A stretch of DNA of 64,000 nt, from contig NZ_JADEYH010000024.1 in assembly GCF_017114865.1 (NCBI RefSeq), positions 1 through 64,000 on the forward strand, in the 5' to 3' direction. Below are positions 32,680 through 42,014 of the stretch, one piece after another. The position numbers were made by a program, and so were the translations under genes. Source of the DNA: Streptomyces verrucosisporus (GTDB lineage: Bacteria; Actinomycetota; Actinomycetes; Streptomycetales; Streptomycetaceae). Under the pieces are notes generated by a model. That model was not told where the DNA came from and did not search any database. It worked only from the letters and a program-made list of their open reading frames with translations. Numbering within the stretch: the first letter of the stretch is position 1; each line of letters opens with the position of its first letter.

Positions 32680-34965
32680 TCAGGAGCCGGCGCAGACGGT
32701 GTCCGGTACGGCCGGGGAGCCGGTGGCGGTGAAGCCGAACGTCGCCGAGCCGTCCGGGGCCAGCCGCGCGTTCCAGTCCACGCCGGCGGCGATCACGGTG
32801 TCGCCGGAGCGGGTGAGCCTGGCGTTCCAGACGCTGCCGAGCGTGAACCCGTCCTGCGCCGTCCAGCGCACCTGCCAGCCGTCGACGGGGACGGATCCGT
32901 TGTTGCGCACCGTCACCTCGGCCTGGAAACCGCCCGACCACTGGTTGACGATCCGGTAGTCGGCGGTGCACGGTGCCTGCCCGGGGTTCTCCGGGTCGCC
33001 GGGGTCCTCCGGGTCCTCGGGCTCCTCCGGGTCGCCGGGGTCCTCCGGGCCGGCGTCGGTGTAGGTGAGCCCGTAGCCGTAGGGGAACAGCGCGTCCTTG
33101 CCGTCGCCGTCGTTGACCGGCTGCTGGCTCGCGGACCGCATCCAGGTCACCGGAAGCCTCCCCGTCGGCGCGTGGTCGCCGTAGAGCACGTCGGCCACAC
33201 CCGCGCCCTCGGTTCCCGGGAGCCAGGAGGCCAGCAGTGCGTCCCAGCCGTCGAGCTGTCCCGCGATGTCCAGCGGACGGCCGGAGACGAGCACGACCAC
33301 GACCGGCACCCCGGAGGCCCTCAGCCGCGAGAGGGTGGCCAGGTCCTCCTGGTCCAGACCCATCGGGCCGGGCCGGTCGCCCTCCATCTCCGCGTACGGC
33401 TCCTCGCCGACGACGGCCACGGCCACGTCGTAGGAGCCGTCGATGCCGTTGCCGTGGCGGTCGTAGACGACCTTCGAGGGGTCTAAGGCCGCGGCCCGCA
33501 TGCCCTCCACGACGGTGGTGCCCGGTGTGATGTCGCCGGAGGAGCCCTGCCAGGTGATGGTCCAGCCGCCGCTCTGGTTGCCGATGTCGTCGGCGTTCTT
33601 CCCCGCCACGAAGACCTTCGCCGACTCGGCCAGCGGCAGCAGTCCGCCGGAGTTCTTAAGCAGCACCTGGGACTTGCGCACCGCCTCACGGGCGAGTTCG
33701 CGGTGGGCGGCGGAGCCGATCGTGGAGGTGTAGGAGCGGTCGGTGTAGGGGTTCTCGAACAGGCCCAGCTCGAACTTCTTGGCCAGGATGCGGCGGTTGG
33801 CGTCGTCGACGCGCTCCATCGGAACCCGTCCGGCCCGCACCTCGCCGCTCAGCAGCTCGATGAACCCGCGGTAGTCGTGGGGCACCATCACCATGTCGAT
33901 GCCGGCGTTCACCGCGTCACGGACCTCGGAGGCGGTGAAGCCCTCCCGGCCGTCGAGCTGGTCGACGCCCGCCCAGTCGGACACCACGAAACCGGTGAAG
34001 CCCAGTTCGCCCTTGAGGACGTCGGTGATCAGATAGCGGTGGCCGTGCAGCTTCGCGCCGTTCCAGCTGCTGTAGGAGACCATCACCGAGCCCACGCCCC
34101 GCTCCACCGCCTCGCGGAACGGCGGCAGATGGATCTCGCGCAGCTCGGCCTCGCTCAGCTCGGTGTTCCCCTGGTCGTCGCCGCCGGTGGTGCCGCCGTC
34201 GCCGATGTAGTGCTTGGCGGTGGCCAGGACCGAACCGGGAGCGCTGAGCGAGCCGCCCTGGAGGCCGTCGATCAGCGAGGTCATCGCACCGGGCAGTTCG
34301 GGCGTCTCGCCGAAGGACTCGTAGGTGCGCCCCCAGCGGTCGTCACGGGCCACGCACAGGCAGGGCGCGAAGGTCCAGTCGATGCCGGTGCCGGAGACCT
34401 CCTCGGCGGTGGCCCGCCCGATCCGCTCCACCAGGGCGGGGTCGCGGGCGGCGCCGAGCCCGATGTTGTGGGGGAAGACCGTCGCGCCCCGTACGTTGTT
34501 GTGGCCGTGGACTGCGTCCACGCCGTAGATCATGGGGATGCCCAGCGGGGTGGACAGGGCGGTGCGCTGGAAGGAGTCGTACATCTCCGCCCACGCACCG
34601 GGGGTGTTGGGCGTGGGGGCGGAACCGCCGCCGGACAGGACGGAGCCGATGCGGTAGGCCGCCAGGTCGCCCGGCCGCGCCTCCAGGGCGCCGCGGTCGA
34701 CCTGGGTCATCTGGCCGATCTTGTCGTCGAGGGACATGCGGGACAGCAGGTCATCGACGCGGTTGTCCACCGGCAGGGCCGGGTCCTCGTAGGCGGGCGG
34801 CGCGTCGGCCGACGCCGCGGCGGGGGTGCCGTTCAGGCTGCAGGCCACCATCAGGCTCACCGCCACTCCCGCGGTCAGCCGCCTGAGCCGGCCGCGCAGC
34901 GCGGTCCCGGCCGGTGTCCGTGCCCTCCTGCGCTCAGGGGTTCCTCTCGTCGTCCTTCGTCTCAT
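32680..34965 (-). CDS. Secreted GH3 beta-glucosidase with CBM2
   Basis: The 761-residue product has an export signal (basic start, then LTAGVAVSLMVACSLNG and AAASA). GH3 N- and C-domains follow, with MSLDDKIGQMTQVDRGAL, KHYIGDGGTTGGDDQG and the nucleophile region FTGFVVSDWAGVDQL (Asp of SDW). A Pro/Asp/Glu-rich linker leads to a cellulose-binding CBM2 (CTADYRIVNQWSGGFQAEV, VPDTVC), closing with a Cys pair. It hydrolyses cello-oligosaccharides extracellularly. It lies downstream of the GH6 gene; a hairpin intervenes, so it may have its own promoter. Confidence 0.93.
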   Translation of the reverse strand: MRRRTTRGTPERRRARTPAGTALRGRLRRLTAGVAVSLMVACSLNGTPAAASADAPPAYEDPALPVDNRVDDLLSRMSLDDKIGQMTQVDRGALEARPGDLAAYRIGSVLSGGGSAPTPNTPGAWAEMYDSFQRTALSTPLGIPMIYGVDAVHGHNNVRGATVFPHNIGLGAARDPALVERIGRATAEEVSGTGIDWTFAPCLCVARDDRWGRTYESFGETPELPGAMTSLIDGLQGGSLSAPGSVLATAKHYIGDGGTTGGDDQGNTELSEAELREIHLPPFREAVERGVGSVMVSYSSWNGAKLHGHRYLITDVLKGELGFTGFVVSDWAGVDQLDGREGFTASEVRDAVNAGIDMVMVPHDYRGFIELLSGEVRAGRVPMERVDDANRRILAKKFELGLFENPYTDRSYTSTIGSAAHRELAREAVRKSQVLLKNSGGLLPLAESAKVFVAGKNADDIGNQSGGWTITWQGSSGDITPGTTVVEGMRAAALDPSKVVYDRHGNGIDGSYDVAVAVVGEEPYAEMEGDRPGPMGLDQEDLATLSRLRASGVPVVVVLVSGRPLDIAGQLDGWDALLASWLPGTEGAGVADVLYGDHAPTGRLPVTWMRSASQQPVNDGDGKDALFPYGYGLTYTDAGPEDPGDPEEPEDPEDPGDPENPGQAPCTADYRIVNQWSGGFQAEVTVRNNGSVPVDGWQVRWTAQDGFTLGSVWNARLTRSGDTVIAAGVDWNARLAPDGSATFGFTATGSPAVPDTVCAGS

Positions 34966-35054
34966 CGCGGTGCCGTCCTTCCGGTGGGGCCGCGCTTCCG
35001 GGCATGCGGCCTGTGGGGGGCTTTCCGGCCCCGGCCGGGGCAACCGGGCCGGAC

Positions 35055-35089
35055 GTCCGGCCCCGGCGGAGGAGACACCGGGGCCGGAC
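35055..35089 (-). terminator. Hairpin between GH6 and GH3 genes
   Basis: A perfect 12-bp stem (GTCCGGCCCCGG / CCGGGGCCGGAC) with an 11-base loop lies about 100 bases after the GH6 stop (35189). It probably terminates or attenuates GH6 transcription before GH3. Confidence 0.6.
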
Positions 35090-35188
35090 GCGGAACCGGT
35101 CCGGCGGCGCGCCCTCATCGCGCCGCCGGGCCGGGGGTTCCCGACCGGGGCTCCAGGTGCGGGGAGCATCCGGGCGGGTGGTCGCGGT

Positions 35189-36391
35189 TCAGGGGCGCAG
35201 CGGCGGCTCCGCGTTGCGCACCAGTTCCAGCGCCTGCTGCGGGAACCACTGGCCGGCCGCCGGATCGACCATGCCGCGCGCGGGGTCCTCGGGCCCCTCG
35301 GTGCCGCGCAGGCACAGGCCGTCCGACTCGCCGGGGATCTTGATCCACAGTCGGGCGTCGTGCAGCGGGTCGCCGGTGCGGGTGGTCGGCCGTGCGCCCA
35401 GGCCGCGGTCCGGCGGGTTGCACCAGTCCTGCGGATCCGGGTAGAGGTCCGCCGGCGCGGTCCACGGCCCCCTGCCGTTGCGGCTGGTGTCGGTGACGAA
35501 GTGGGGCTGGTCGGCCGGGTCCGCGGTGACGTTCTCCTCCAGCCAGGCCCGGGCGTCATTCCGGTCCGACCACTGATCGGGACAGGAAGCCGCGTCGCCG
35601 CCACCCTGGACGTACTCCACGCAGCCGGAGACCAGCTCGCCGTACCGGGCCAGCTCGTCGTCGGCCCGGTAGTTGGAGGCGTTGAGGTAGAAGCCGGCTG
35701 TCCGCTCGATGCCGGCCTCGACCAGCCGGGGCACGATGGACCTCACGCTGTGCCAGCCGCTGTGGCCGGCGTCGAGGTAGACGGTGGCGCCGGGCCGGGC
35801 CGAGAGGGTCTCGACGGCGTAGTCGATCTCCGCGTAGCGGGCGGCGGTCAGGGTTCCCTCGTCGTCGTCCTGGCCGCAGTCGGAGGGCAGCAGGGCCAGG
35901 GAGTCGGGCTCCAGGACGATCATCGCCCGCTTGCCGCCGATGCCCCTGGCGACCTCGTCGATCCAGGCCTTGTACTCGGCGGTGTTCACCGCGCCGCCCG
36001 CCGAGTACTGCGAGCAGTCGCGCCCTGGCACGTTGTAGAGGGCCAGCACCGGCAGGGCGCGCTTGCTTGCGGCGTCCCGCACGATGCGGGCCACCTCCCG
36101 CCGGATACGGCTGTCGTCCCCGTTGCCGTTGAGCCAGACCGCCTGAGGGGTGGTCACCATCCGGGCGACACCGGCGGCGTCCCGGTACTCCCGCGTCTCC
36201 ACCAGCTCCCTGATCTGCGTGTACGCATCGGGATTGGCCGACGGTACGTACAGGCGCTCCCCGCCCCGTTCCCGCTTCTGCGCTCCCCCTTCGGCCCGGT
36301 CGGCGGCCCCGGCCGCACCGGTCCCGGCGACCAGCGCCAGTGCGGCGGCCGCCGCTGCGGCTGCGACGGTGCCTCTTCTGCGTCTCTGCAC
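35189..36391 (-). CDS. Secreted GH6 cellulase
   Basis: This ~400-residue glycoside hydrolase family 6 enzyme is an endoglucanase or cellobiohydrolase. GTG 36391 follows GGAGCCGGGA, and a signal peptide follows (VQRRRRGTVA, long Ala-rich core, GAAGAAD). Family motifs are VLALYNVPGRDCSQYSAGG (catalytic-region Asp), AMIVLEPDSLALLPSDCGQ, TVYLDAGHSGWHSV and FVTDTSRNGRGPW. No cellulose-binding module is attached. A perfect CebR operator lies 65 bases upstream, so cellobiose-type derepression is expected. Confidence 0.94.
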   Translation of the reverse strand: MQRRRRGTVAAAAAAAALALVAGTGAAGAADRAEGGAQKRERGGERLYVPSANPDAYTQIRELVETREYRDAAGVARMVTTPQAVWLNGNGDDSRIRREVARIVRDAASKRALPVLALYNVPGRDCSQYSAGGAVNTAEYKAWIDEVARGIGGKRAMIVLEPDSLALLPSDCGQDDDEGTLTAARYAEIDYAVETLSARPGATVYLDAGHSGWHSVRSIVPRLVEAGIERTAGFYLNASNYRADDELARYGELVSGCVEYVQGGGDAASCPDQWSDRNDARAWLEENVTADPADQPHFVTDTSRNGRGPWTAPADLYPDPQDWCNPPDRGLGARPTTRTGDPLHDARLWIKIPGESDGLCLRGTEGPEDPARGMVDPAAGQWFPQQALELVRNAEPPLRP

Positions 36392-36455
36392 GTTCCCGGC
36401 TCCTGACGTGGACGGTCCGACGGAGCGCTCTCCCTCGGCACGGCCCACCACTTGA

Positions 36456-36469
36456 TGGGAGCGCTCCCA
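36456..36469. promoter_or_regulatory. CebR-type operator (TGGGAGCGCTCCCA)
   Basis: A perfect 14-bp palindrome identical to the established CebR consensus of Streptomyces cellulose-utilisation genes. It lies 65 bases upstream of the GH6 start and about 165 bases from the divergent S4-domain gene. CebR represses such genes until cello-oligosaccharides bind it. Confidence 0.88.
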
Positions 36470-36634
36470 TTCTCGTTGCCAGACCTTCCTCCCGTCAGCG
36501 CCGCCCGTCAAGACCTCCCACCCGGGTTTTCCGCGGCACCCGCACGCTCCCGCGGGGACCGCCGCTGCGGAGGCGAAGGGCGAAGGGATCCGTCCGGCCC
36601 CCGCCGGGCGGCGCGCTCCTCTAGAGTCGGGGGC

Positions 36635-37009
36635 ATGGCTGCAGACGAGGGGAGCGTGCGGATCGACAGCTGGATCTGGTCCGTCCGGCTCACCAAGACA
36701 CGCTCGATGGCCGCCGCCGCCTGCCGCGGAGGCCATGTCCGCATCAACGGCGACCGGGTGAAGCCCTCCCATCCGGTGCGCCCCGGCGACGAGGTGCGGC
36801 TGCGCCACCTGGGCCGCGACCGGATCGTCGTCGTCACGCGCCTGGTGCGCAAGCGGGTCGGCGCCGCGGTCGCGGCGGAGTGCCTCGTCGACAACAGCCC
36901 GCCCCCGCCCCCGCGCGAGTACGCCGCCCCGGTGGCCCGGCGCGACCGCGGCGCCGGCCGCCCGACCAAGCGGGAGCGGCGCGAGACGGAGCGGCTGCGC
37001 GGCCGCTGA
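36635..37009 (+). CDS. S4-domain RNA-binding protein (Hsp15-like)
   Basis: The 124-residue product starts SVRIDSWIWSVRLTKTRSMA and continues with ACRGGHVRINGDRVKPSHPV and GDEVRLRHLGRDRIVVV, a complete S4 RNA-binding fold as in Hsp15. The C-terminus is basic and disordered (RRDRGAGRPTKRERRETERL), typical for binding rRNA of dissociated 50S subunits. It is divergent from the GH6 gene and followed by a strong hairpin. Confidence 0.88.
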   Translation: MAADEGSVRIDSWIWSVRLTKTRSMAAAACRGGHVRINGDRVKPSHPVRPGDEVRLRHLGRDRIVVVTRLVRKRVGAAVAAECLVDNSPPPPPREYAAPVARRDRGAGRPTKRERRETERLRGR

Positions 37010-37022
37010 TCCCCGCAGGCGC

Positions 37023-37071
37023 GCGAATCCGGGCGGCCACGCACCGGCGGCGCACGGCCACCCGGATTCGC
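37023..37071 (+). terminator. Hairpin after the S4-domain gene
   Basis: A 16-bp stem with a single G-T mismatch (GCGAATCCGGGCGGCC with 37056-37071) and a 17-base loop, 13 bases after the stop. The rest of 37072-37371 is the conservon promoter region, with a 7-bp hairpin (CGCCGCT / AGCGGCG, 37321-37340) in the likely leader. Confidence 0.65.
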
Positions 37072-37371
37072 GGCGGGAACCCCCGCGGCCGCCCACAGCC
37101 GGGGGGGTGAACGGTCGTGGTGGTCCTGCCGCCCGGAGCCGGCCGCCCGCCACCGCTCCCCCGCCTTCGTCCAGTTTTCAACCATTTGACTGACGCCGTC
37201 GTCCGCGGGCCGCGGTGAGGCGGGGACGGACGCCCGGCCGGGCACGCTGTCAGGTGATGCGGAGTCCGCCCTCACCTGTTTTCTTTTGACACTGCGTATG
37301 ACTAACATCGCTCCGTCCTTCGCCGCTCCCACCAGCGGCGACCCGTCACCGTGAACCACTGCTGGGGAGAG

Positions 37372-39939
37372 ATGGCACTGCGCACCCGTGTGCCGGGACG
37401 GCAGGGTCGGTCGGCGAGCAAAACGTTCCGTCCGAGTTCACTGCGCCCGAGGTCGATCCGGGCGGCCCTGCTCGTCCTGGCCGTCGTGCCCAGCCTCGCC
37501 ATGATCGCCCTGTGGGCTGTGAGCACCGGCCAGTGGGCGCGGGAGTGGGAGGTCCAGAAGGACGAGAAGACCCTCGCCGCCCGCGCCGGCACCCCGGCCA
37601 ACGCCGTCTACTTCAACCTCCAGGAGGAGCGGCGCCTGAGCGCCGAGATGCTGGCCGGGCCCGACGGTCCGACCCGTACCGCCCTGCGCGAGCAGCGCGC
37701 CCGGACGGACGAGGCCCTGCGCGACTTCCGCTCGCTGTCCGGCATCGAAGCCTCCAACGCGCCCGAGGACCTGCGGGAGATCGTCGAGCTGACCCGCTCG
37801 GACATGCTCCGCATCGACCGCATCCGCCAGAGCGTGGACAACGGGGTGGCGGGCCAGGCCGACGTCTTCCGCTACTTCACCGAGCTGATCGCCGTCGACC
37901 TGCGTCTGTTCGAGGCCCTGAGCCGTTCGGAGAACAGCGAGGTGACGGCCCGCGCCAGGGTCCTGATCGACCTGTTCTGGGCCAAGGAGATGCTCTCCCG
38001 CGAGGACGCCCTGCTCGCCCGCGGCTGGGACTCCGGCCGGCTCACAGGCAGTGAGCACTCCAACCTGACCGAGTGGATCGGCGCCCAGCAGTTCCTGCTG
38101 GAGAGCCGGATCGCGCCTCACCTGCCGCACGAGGACCTCCTGCTCTACCGCCAGATGACCACCAACAGCCACTGGCTGGGCAAGGCCGAGACGGAGCGGG
38201 TGCTGCTGGGGGCGCACTCCCACAACGGCGAACCCGGCGTCCCCCTGCCCGACTCCGAGGCCGAGTGGCGCAGGTCGGTGGACGCGCTCACCCCGCAGTT
38301 CCAGAAGCTGATCATGAACCGGACCATCGACATCAACCAGGTCGGTGACGAGGCGGTGGCGGCCCTGGAGCGCCGTATGACGGTCGTCGCCGCCATCAGC
38401 CTGGCTGCGGTCCTCCTGATCATCGTGCTCAGCCTGCGGATCGCGGGCGCCCTGCGACGGCGTATCACCTCCCTGCGTCAGGACGCCCTGGCACTGGAGG
38501 GGAAGCTGCCGGACGTCGTCGAGCGGCTGCGCCGCGGCGAGACGGTCGACAGCGAGGCCGAGGTGCCCCGGGTCGGTCACGAGAACGACGAGCTGGGCCG
38601 GCTGGGCCAGGCGCTCAACCTCGCGGGCCGCAGCGCCGTCGAGACCGCCGTACGGGAGGTCGAGCAGCATCGCGGCTTCGAACGCCTGCTCCAGCGCATC
38701 GCCCGTCGCACCCAGCTGCTCATCGGTCTCCAGATGAAGAAGCTCGACGAGATGGAGCGCCGCCACGAGGACCCGGAGGTGCTGGAGGGCCTGTTCGACC
38801 TCGACCATCTGACGGCCCGTCTGCGCCGCTACGAGGAGAACCTGGTCATCCTCGGCGGTGGCCAGCCGCAGCGGCGCTGGCGCAAGCCGGTGAAGGTGCT
38901 GGACGTGCTGCGCGCCGCGCTGGGCGAGGTGCAGGACTACCGCCGCATCCAGGTCGAGGTCGAGGGCCGGCCCTGGCTGACCGGCCGCGCCGTGGGACCG
39001 GTGGTGCACGTGCTGGCCGAGCTGATGGAGAACGCCGCCGCGTTCTCCAAGCCGCCCACCCCGGTGGAGGTGCGGGCCGGCATGGTCGGGCGGGGCCTGG
39101 TCGTGGAGATCGAGGACCGCGGCCTGGGCATGGAGCCGGACGAGTACGAGCGGGTCAACCGGCTCATCGCCGATCCGCCCCGCGCCGACATGCTCTCCCG
39201 TGCCGACGACATCCGGCTGGGCCTGTACGTGGTCGCGCGGCTCGCCTCCGGCCTGGGCCTGGGGGTCGAGTTCCGGCCGTCGGTGTTCGGCGGCACCCGG
39301 GTGATCGTCCACATCCCCGAGGAACTCGTCGCGGACGGGCCCGCCGACGACGCTCCCCGAAGGACCTCCGCGCGCCGGGAGGCGGCTGCCGAGAGCGAGA
39401 GCGCCGGCGGCCAGGAGAGCGTGCCGTCTGACGACGGGCCACCCGCGCCGCTGCCCGTGCGCTCCCGCGGCCGGGCGATGTCCGCGGTCGTCCCCTCCCC
39501 GGCGGACCCGCCGTCCGCCGGGGAGCCCCGGAGCCCCGGCACCGCCCGGGGCGCCGGGGCCGCCGAAGAGACCGGAGGCGCCGAGGAGGCCCGGCACGAC
39601 GGAACCGGCGCGGCCGGTGACGCGGAGAAGGGCGCGGGCAGGAGCGCCGAGACGGCCGCGGAGCACCCCGCCGACGCGGCGGACAGGCCGCTGCCCAAGC
39701 GGGTCCGCCAGGCCAGCCTCGCCCCCGAGCTGCGCAAGCCGGCCGTCCGGAAGGCTCCCGTCCCGGACGAGGACACCCTCACCCTGCGCCCGGAACCCGC
39801 CCGTTCCGGCGCGGCCATCGGCGCCTTCCAGCGGCAGTCCCGCATCGCCAGGCAGCAGGCCGCCGACCCCGACGCCCCCTCCACGACCGGCGGCAGCACG
39901 CCGGGGCAGAGCCGACCCAAGACGGAAGACCGAACATGA
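37372..39939 (+). CDS. cvnA: Conservon sensor kinase-like protein CvnA
   Basis: The ~855-residue product is the first of a four-gene conservon. Two membrane helices (ALLVLAVVPSLAMIALWAV near the start, and VVAAISLAAVLLIIVLSL near residue 350) flank a nitrate/TipAS-like extracytoplasmic sensor. A HAMP-like linker and an ATPase domain follow (VHVLAELMENAAAFSKPPTP as N-box, VEIEDRGLGMEPDEY as G1). A His-phosphorylation box is not convincing, as is usual for CvnA. The last ~200 residues are disordered. GTG 37351 is an alternative start; ATG 37372 has a nearby GGGGAG. Confidence 0.88.
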   Translation: MALRTRVPGRQGRSASKTFRPSSLRPRSIRAALLVLAVVPSLAMIALWAVSTGQWAREWEVQKDEKTLAARAGTPANAVYFNLQEERRLSAEMLAGPDGPTRTALREQRARTDEALRDFRSLSGIEASNAPEDLREIVELTRSDMLRIDRIRQSVDNGVAGQADVFRYFTELIAVDLRLFEALSRSENSEVTARARVLIDLFWAKEMLSREDALLARGWDSGRLTGSEHSNLTEWIGAQQFLLESRIAPHLPHEDLLLYRQMTTNSHWLGKAETERVLLGAHSHNGEPGVPLPDSEAEWRRSVDALTPQFQKLIMNRTIDINQVGDEAVAALERRMTVVAAISLAAVLLIIVLSLRIAGALRRRITSLRQDALALEGKLPDVVERLRRGETVDSEAEVPRVGHENDELGRLGQALNLAGRSAVETAVREVEQHRGFERLLQRIARRTQLLIGLQMKKLDEMERRHEDPEVLEGLFDLDHLTARLRRYEENLVILGGGQPQRRWRKPVKVLDVLRAALGEVQDYRRIQVEVEGRPWLTGRAVGPVVHVLAELMENAAAFSKPPTPVEVRAGMVGRGLVVEIEDRGLGMEPDEYERVNRLIADPPRADMLSRADDIRLGLYVVARLASGLGLGVEFRPSVFGGTRVIVHIPEELVADGPADDAPRRTSARREAAAESESAGGQESVPSDDGPPAPLPVRSRGRAMSAVVPSPADPPSAGEPRSPGTARGAGAAEETGGAEEARHDGTGAAGDAEKGAGRSAETAAEHPADAADRPLPKRVRQASLAPELRKPAVRKAPVPDEDTLTLRPEPARSGAAIGAFQRQSRIARQQAADPDAPSTTGGSTPGQSRPKTEDRT

Positions 39940-40370
39940 CACAGCGAACCACCGCCACCAACCAAGACCTGGACTGGCTGCTGGACGGTCTGGTCGAGCA
40001 GGTGCCGGGCACCCGGCACGCCATCGTCCTGTCGGACGACGGGCTGGTGATAAGCCAGTCGGGCACCATCGAGCGCACCGCCGCCGAGCGGCTGGCGGCC
40101 GTGGCCACCGGCCAGCAGAGCCTGGCCCGCGGTGTCGACGAGCTGTTCGACGGCGGCCCGGTGCAGCAGGTCATCGTGGAGCTGGCCAACCTGTGGCTGT
40201 TCATCACCGCGGCCGGCAAGGGCACCCACCTGGCCGTCGTCGCCTCCCAGGACGTGGACGCGGAGGTGATGGCCGTGGCCATGCACACCCTCGTCCAGCA
40301 GGTCGGCCAGAAGCTCGGCACCGAGACCCGGTCCGACGCCTCGGCCTCCGGCGGGGGTGGACGTGGGTGA
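39936..40370 (+). CDS. cvnB: Roadblock/LC7-family protein CvnB
   Basis: The 144-residue product has the roadblock fold used to regulate small GTPases: LDWLLDGLVEQVPGTRHAIVLSDDGL, AERLAAVATGQQSLARG, VIVELANLWLFITAAGKGTHLAVV. It should act as a partner or GAP of CvnD. The start forms an ATGA overlap with cvnA and its stop overlaps cvnC, so the four products are made stoichiometrically. Confidence 0.93.
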   Translation: MTQRTTATNQDLDWLLDGLVEQVPGTRHAIVLSDDGLVISQSGTIERTAAERLAAVATGQQSLARGVDELFDGGPVQQVIVELANLWLFITAAGKGTHLAVVASQDVDAEVMAVAMHTLVQQVGQKLGTETRSDASASGGGGRG

Positions 40371-40759
40371 ACCACTGGACGGACAGGCTGGAGTCCGACG
40401 GCGAGGAAGAGGACTCACTGGTCCGGCCGTACACCATCACCCGCGGCCGCACCGCTCCGCAGCGCGACGACCTCACCCTGATCACGGTGGTGACGACGGT
40501 CGGGCCCGAGGAGGGCCGGCCCGCCGGGCGGCGGCTGGAGCCGGAGCACCGGGCCATCGTCGAGCAGTGCCGCGAGTCGGCCGCGGTGGCGGAGATCGCC
40601 GCTGAGCTGGACCTGCCCGTGTCGGTGACGAAGATCCTGATCGGCGATCTCGTGGAGCTCGGCGCGGTGACGACCCGTCCGCCCCTGGCGGACGGGAGAA
40701 GTGGTGGACTTGACGTTGAAATTCTTCAGGCGGTGAGGGATGGGCTCCACAGACTCTGA
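40367..40759 (+). CDS. cvnC: DUF742 protein CvnC
   Basis: The 130-residue product contains SLVRPYTITRGRTAPQRDDLTLITVV and EHRAIVEQCRESAAVAEIAAELDLPVSVTKILIGDLVELGAV, the DUF742 winged-helix-like pattern. GTG 40367 sits in a GTGA overlap with cvnB, and the end overlaps cvnD by 20 bases. Its role in the conservon complex is not known; it probably bridges CvnB/CvnD and CvnA. Confidence 0.92.
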   Translation: MNHWTDRLESDGEEEDSLVRPYTITRGRTAPQRDDLTLITVVTTVGPEEGRPAGRRLEPEHRAIVEQCRESAAVAEIAAELDLPVSVTKILIGDLVELGAVTTRPPLADGRSGGLDVEILQAVRDGLHRL

Positions 40760-41333
40760 CGCTACGACGGGCCCCCTGGCCGTCAAGATCCTCGTCGCCG
40801 GGGGCTTCGGGGTGGGCAAGACCACGATGGTGGGGGCGGTCAGCGAGGTGGCCCCCCTGCGCACCGAGGAGTACCTGACCGAGGCCAGCGTCGGGGTGGA
40901 CGACACCGGCGGTCTCGCGGAGAAGAACACCACCACGGTGGCGCTCGACTTCGGCCGGATCACCGTCAACCCGGAACTGGTGGTCTACCTCTTCGGCACC
41001 CCGGGCCAGGAGCGCTTCTGGTTCATGTGGAACGACCTGGTCAACGGCGCCCTGGGCGCGGTCGTCCTGGTCGACACCCGGCGGCTGGACGTCAGCTTCG
41101 CCTCCATCGACTTCTTCGAGAGCCGGGGCATCCCCTTCGTGGTGGGCGTCAACTGCTTCCACGGCCGCTGCGACCGCACCGAGCAGGAGGTGCGCGACGC
41201 CCTCGACCTCGACCCCGGCGTCCCGCTGCTGATGGGGGACGTACGGCGGCCGGAGGCCGGCCGCGATCTGCTGGTGGCCCTGATCGACCTGCTGATGTCC
41301 CGGTCCGCGCCGGTCCGCGAACCGGCCGGCTGA
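40740..41333 (+). CDS. cvnD: Conservon GTPase CvnD
   Basis: This 197-residue small GTPase has G1 VAGGFGVGKTTMVGAVSEV, switch Thr in TTTVALDFGRI, G3 FGTPGQERFWFMW, and a G4-like site that is not the canonical NKxD but GVNCFHGRCDR, a known conservon variant. It resembles the Ras/Rho-like bacterial family and likely cycles under control of CvnB. Conservons have been linked to aerial development and antibiotic production in Streptomyces coelicolor; this copy cannot be assigned to a numbered one. Confidence 0.93.
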   Translation: MGSTDSDATTGPLAVKILVAGGFGVGKTTMVGAVSEVAPLRTEEYLTEASVGVDDTGGLAEKNTTTVALDFGRITVNPELVVYLFGTPGQERFWFMWNDLVNGALGAVVLVDTRRLDVSFASIDFFESRGIPFVVGVNCFHGRCDRTEQEVRDALDLDPGVPLLMGDVRRPEAGRDLLVALIDLLMSRSAPVREPAG

Positions 41334-41453
41334 CCGGCGGCGAAGGCCGCCGCCCCTCCCGTCCGCCCTCATCCGCCCGCCGGTGCGCTCCGGCGCCCGG
41401 CGAGCGCTCCCGGCACGCCTTTCACCCGGCGTGCCCTCCCCCGGAAGGAACCC

Positions 41454-42014
41454 ATGTCCCCGGCCCGTACCGTTCTCGTCGCCGGAGGCGGAATCTGCGG
41501 CAACGCCCTGGCCGTCCTGCTGCGCCGCGCAGGCATCGGAGTCGATCTGGTCGAGCTCTCCTCCGACTGGAGCGTCCAGGGCTCCGGCATCACCCTCCAG
41601 GGCAACGCCCTGCGGGTGCTGCGCGAGGTGGGCGCCTGGGAGGAGATCCGCGCCTCCATCACGGAGGACCGCGCGGTCAACTACACCTGGTTCCACCGGC
41701 TTCTGGTCGAGGGGCCGTGGCACCGCGGCCGGGTCGTGCTGGCCGGGGACGCGGCCCACGCCTGCCCGCCCACCCTCGCCCAGGGGGCGGCGATGTCCCT
41801 GGAGGACGCCCTCGTCCTCGCCGAACTGCTCACCGGCGGCGCCGACTGGGACGAGAGGACGCTGGCCGCCTACCGGGAGCGCCGCATGCCGCGGGTGCGC
41901 ATGGTCGTGGAGAACTCCGTGCGGCTGGGCGACTGGCTGATGGAGGGGGTGCGGGACGCGGACGTGCCCGGCCTGATCGGCCGGACCATGACGGTGCTCG
42001 GCGAGCACCCTTAG
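41454..42014 (+). pseudogene. FAD-dependent monooxygenase with central region missing
   Basis: The 186-residue product opens with a Rossmann FAD motif (VLVAGGGICGNALAVLLRRAG) and WSVQGSGITLQGNALRVLREV. It then jumps, near residue 72, to the C-terminal FAD-binding part (VVLAGDAAHACPPTLAQGAAMSLEDALVLAELL). PHBH-type monooxygenases are ~380-400 residues, so about 200 residues of the substrate and beta-sheet region are absent without a frameshift. It is either a decayed gene with an in-frame deletion or a minimal FAD-binding protein. There is no clear RBS, and it lies 120 bases after cvnD. Confidence 0.7.

Noticed and set aside
34966..35604. Possible N-terminal extension of the GH3 beta-glucosidase
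   Set aside because: The extension overlaps the GH6 gene out of frame and precedes a normal signal peptide, so ATG 34965 is the start.
37286..37314. TTGACA as a -35 box for the conservon
   Set aside because: The nearest TA-rich hexamer (TAACAT) is only about 11 bases downstream and nothing -10-like lies at 16-18 bases, so no promoter is claimed.
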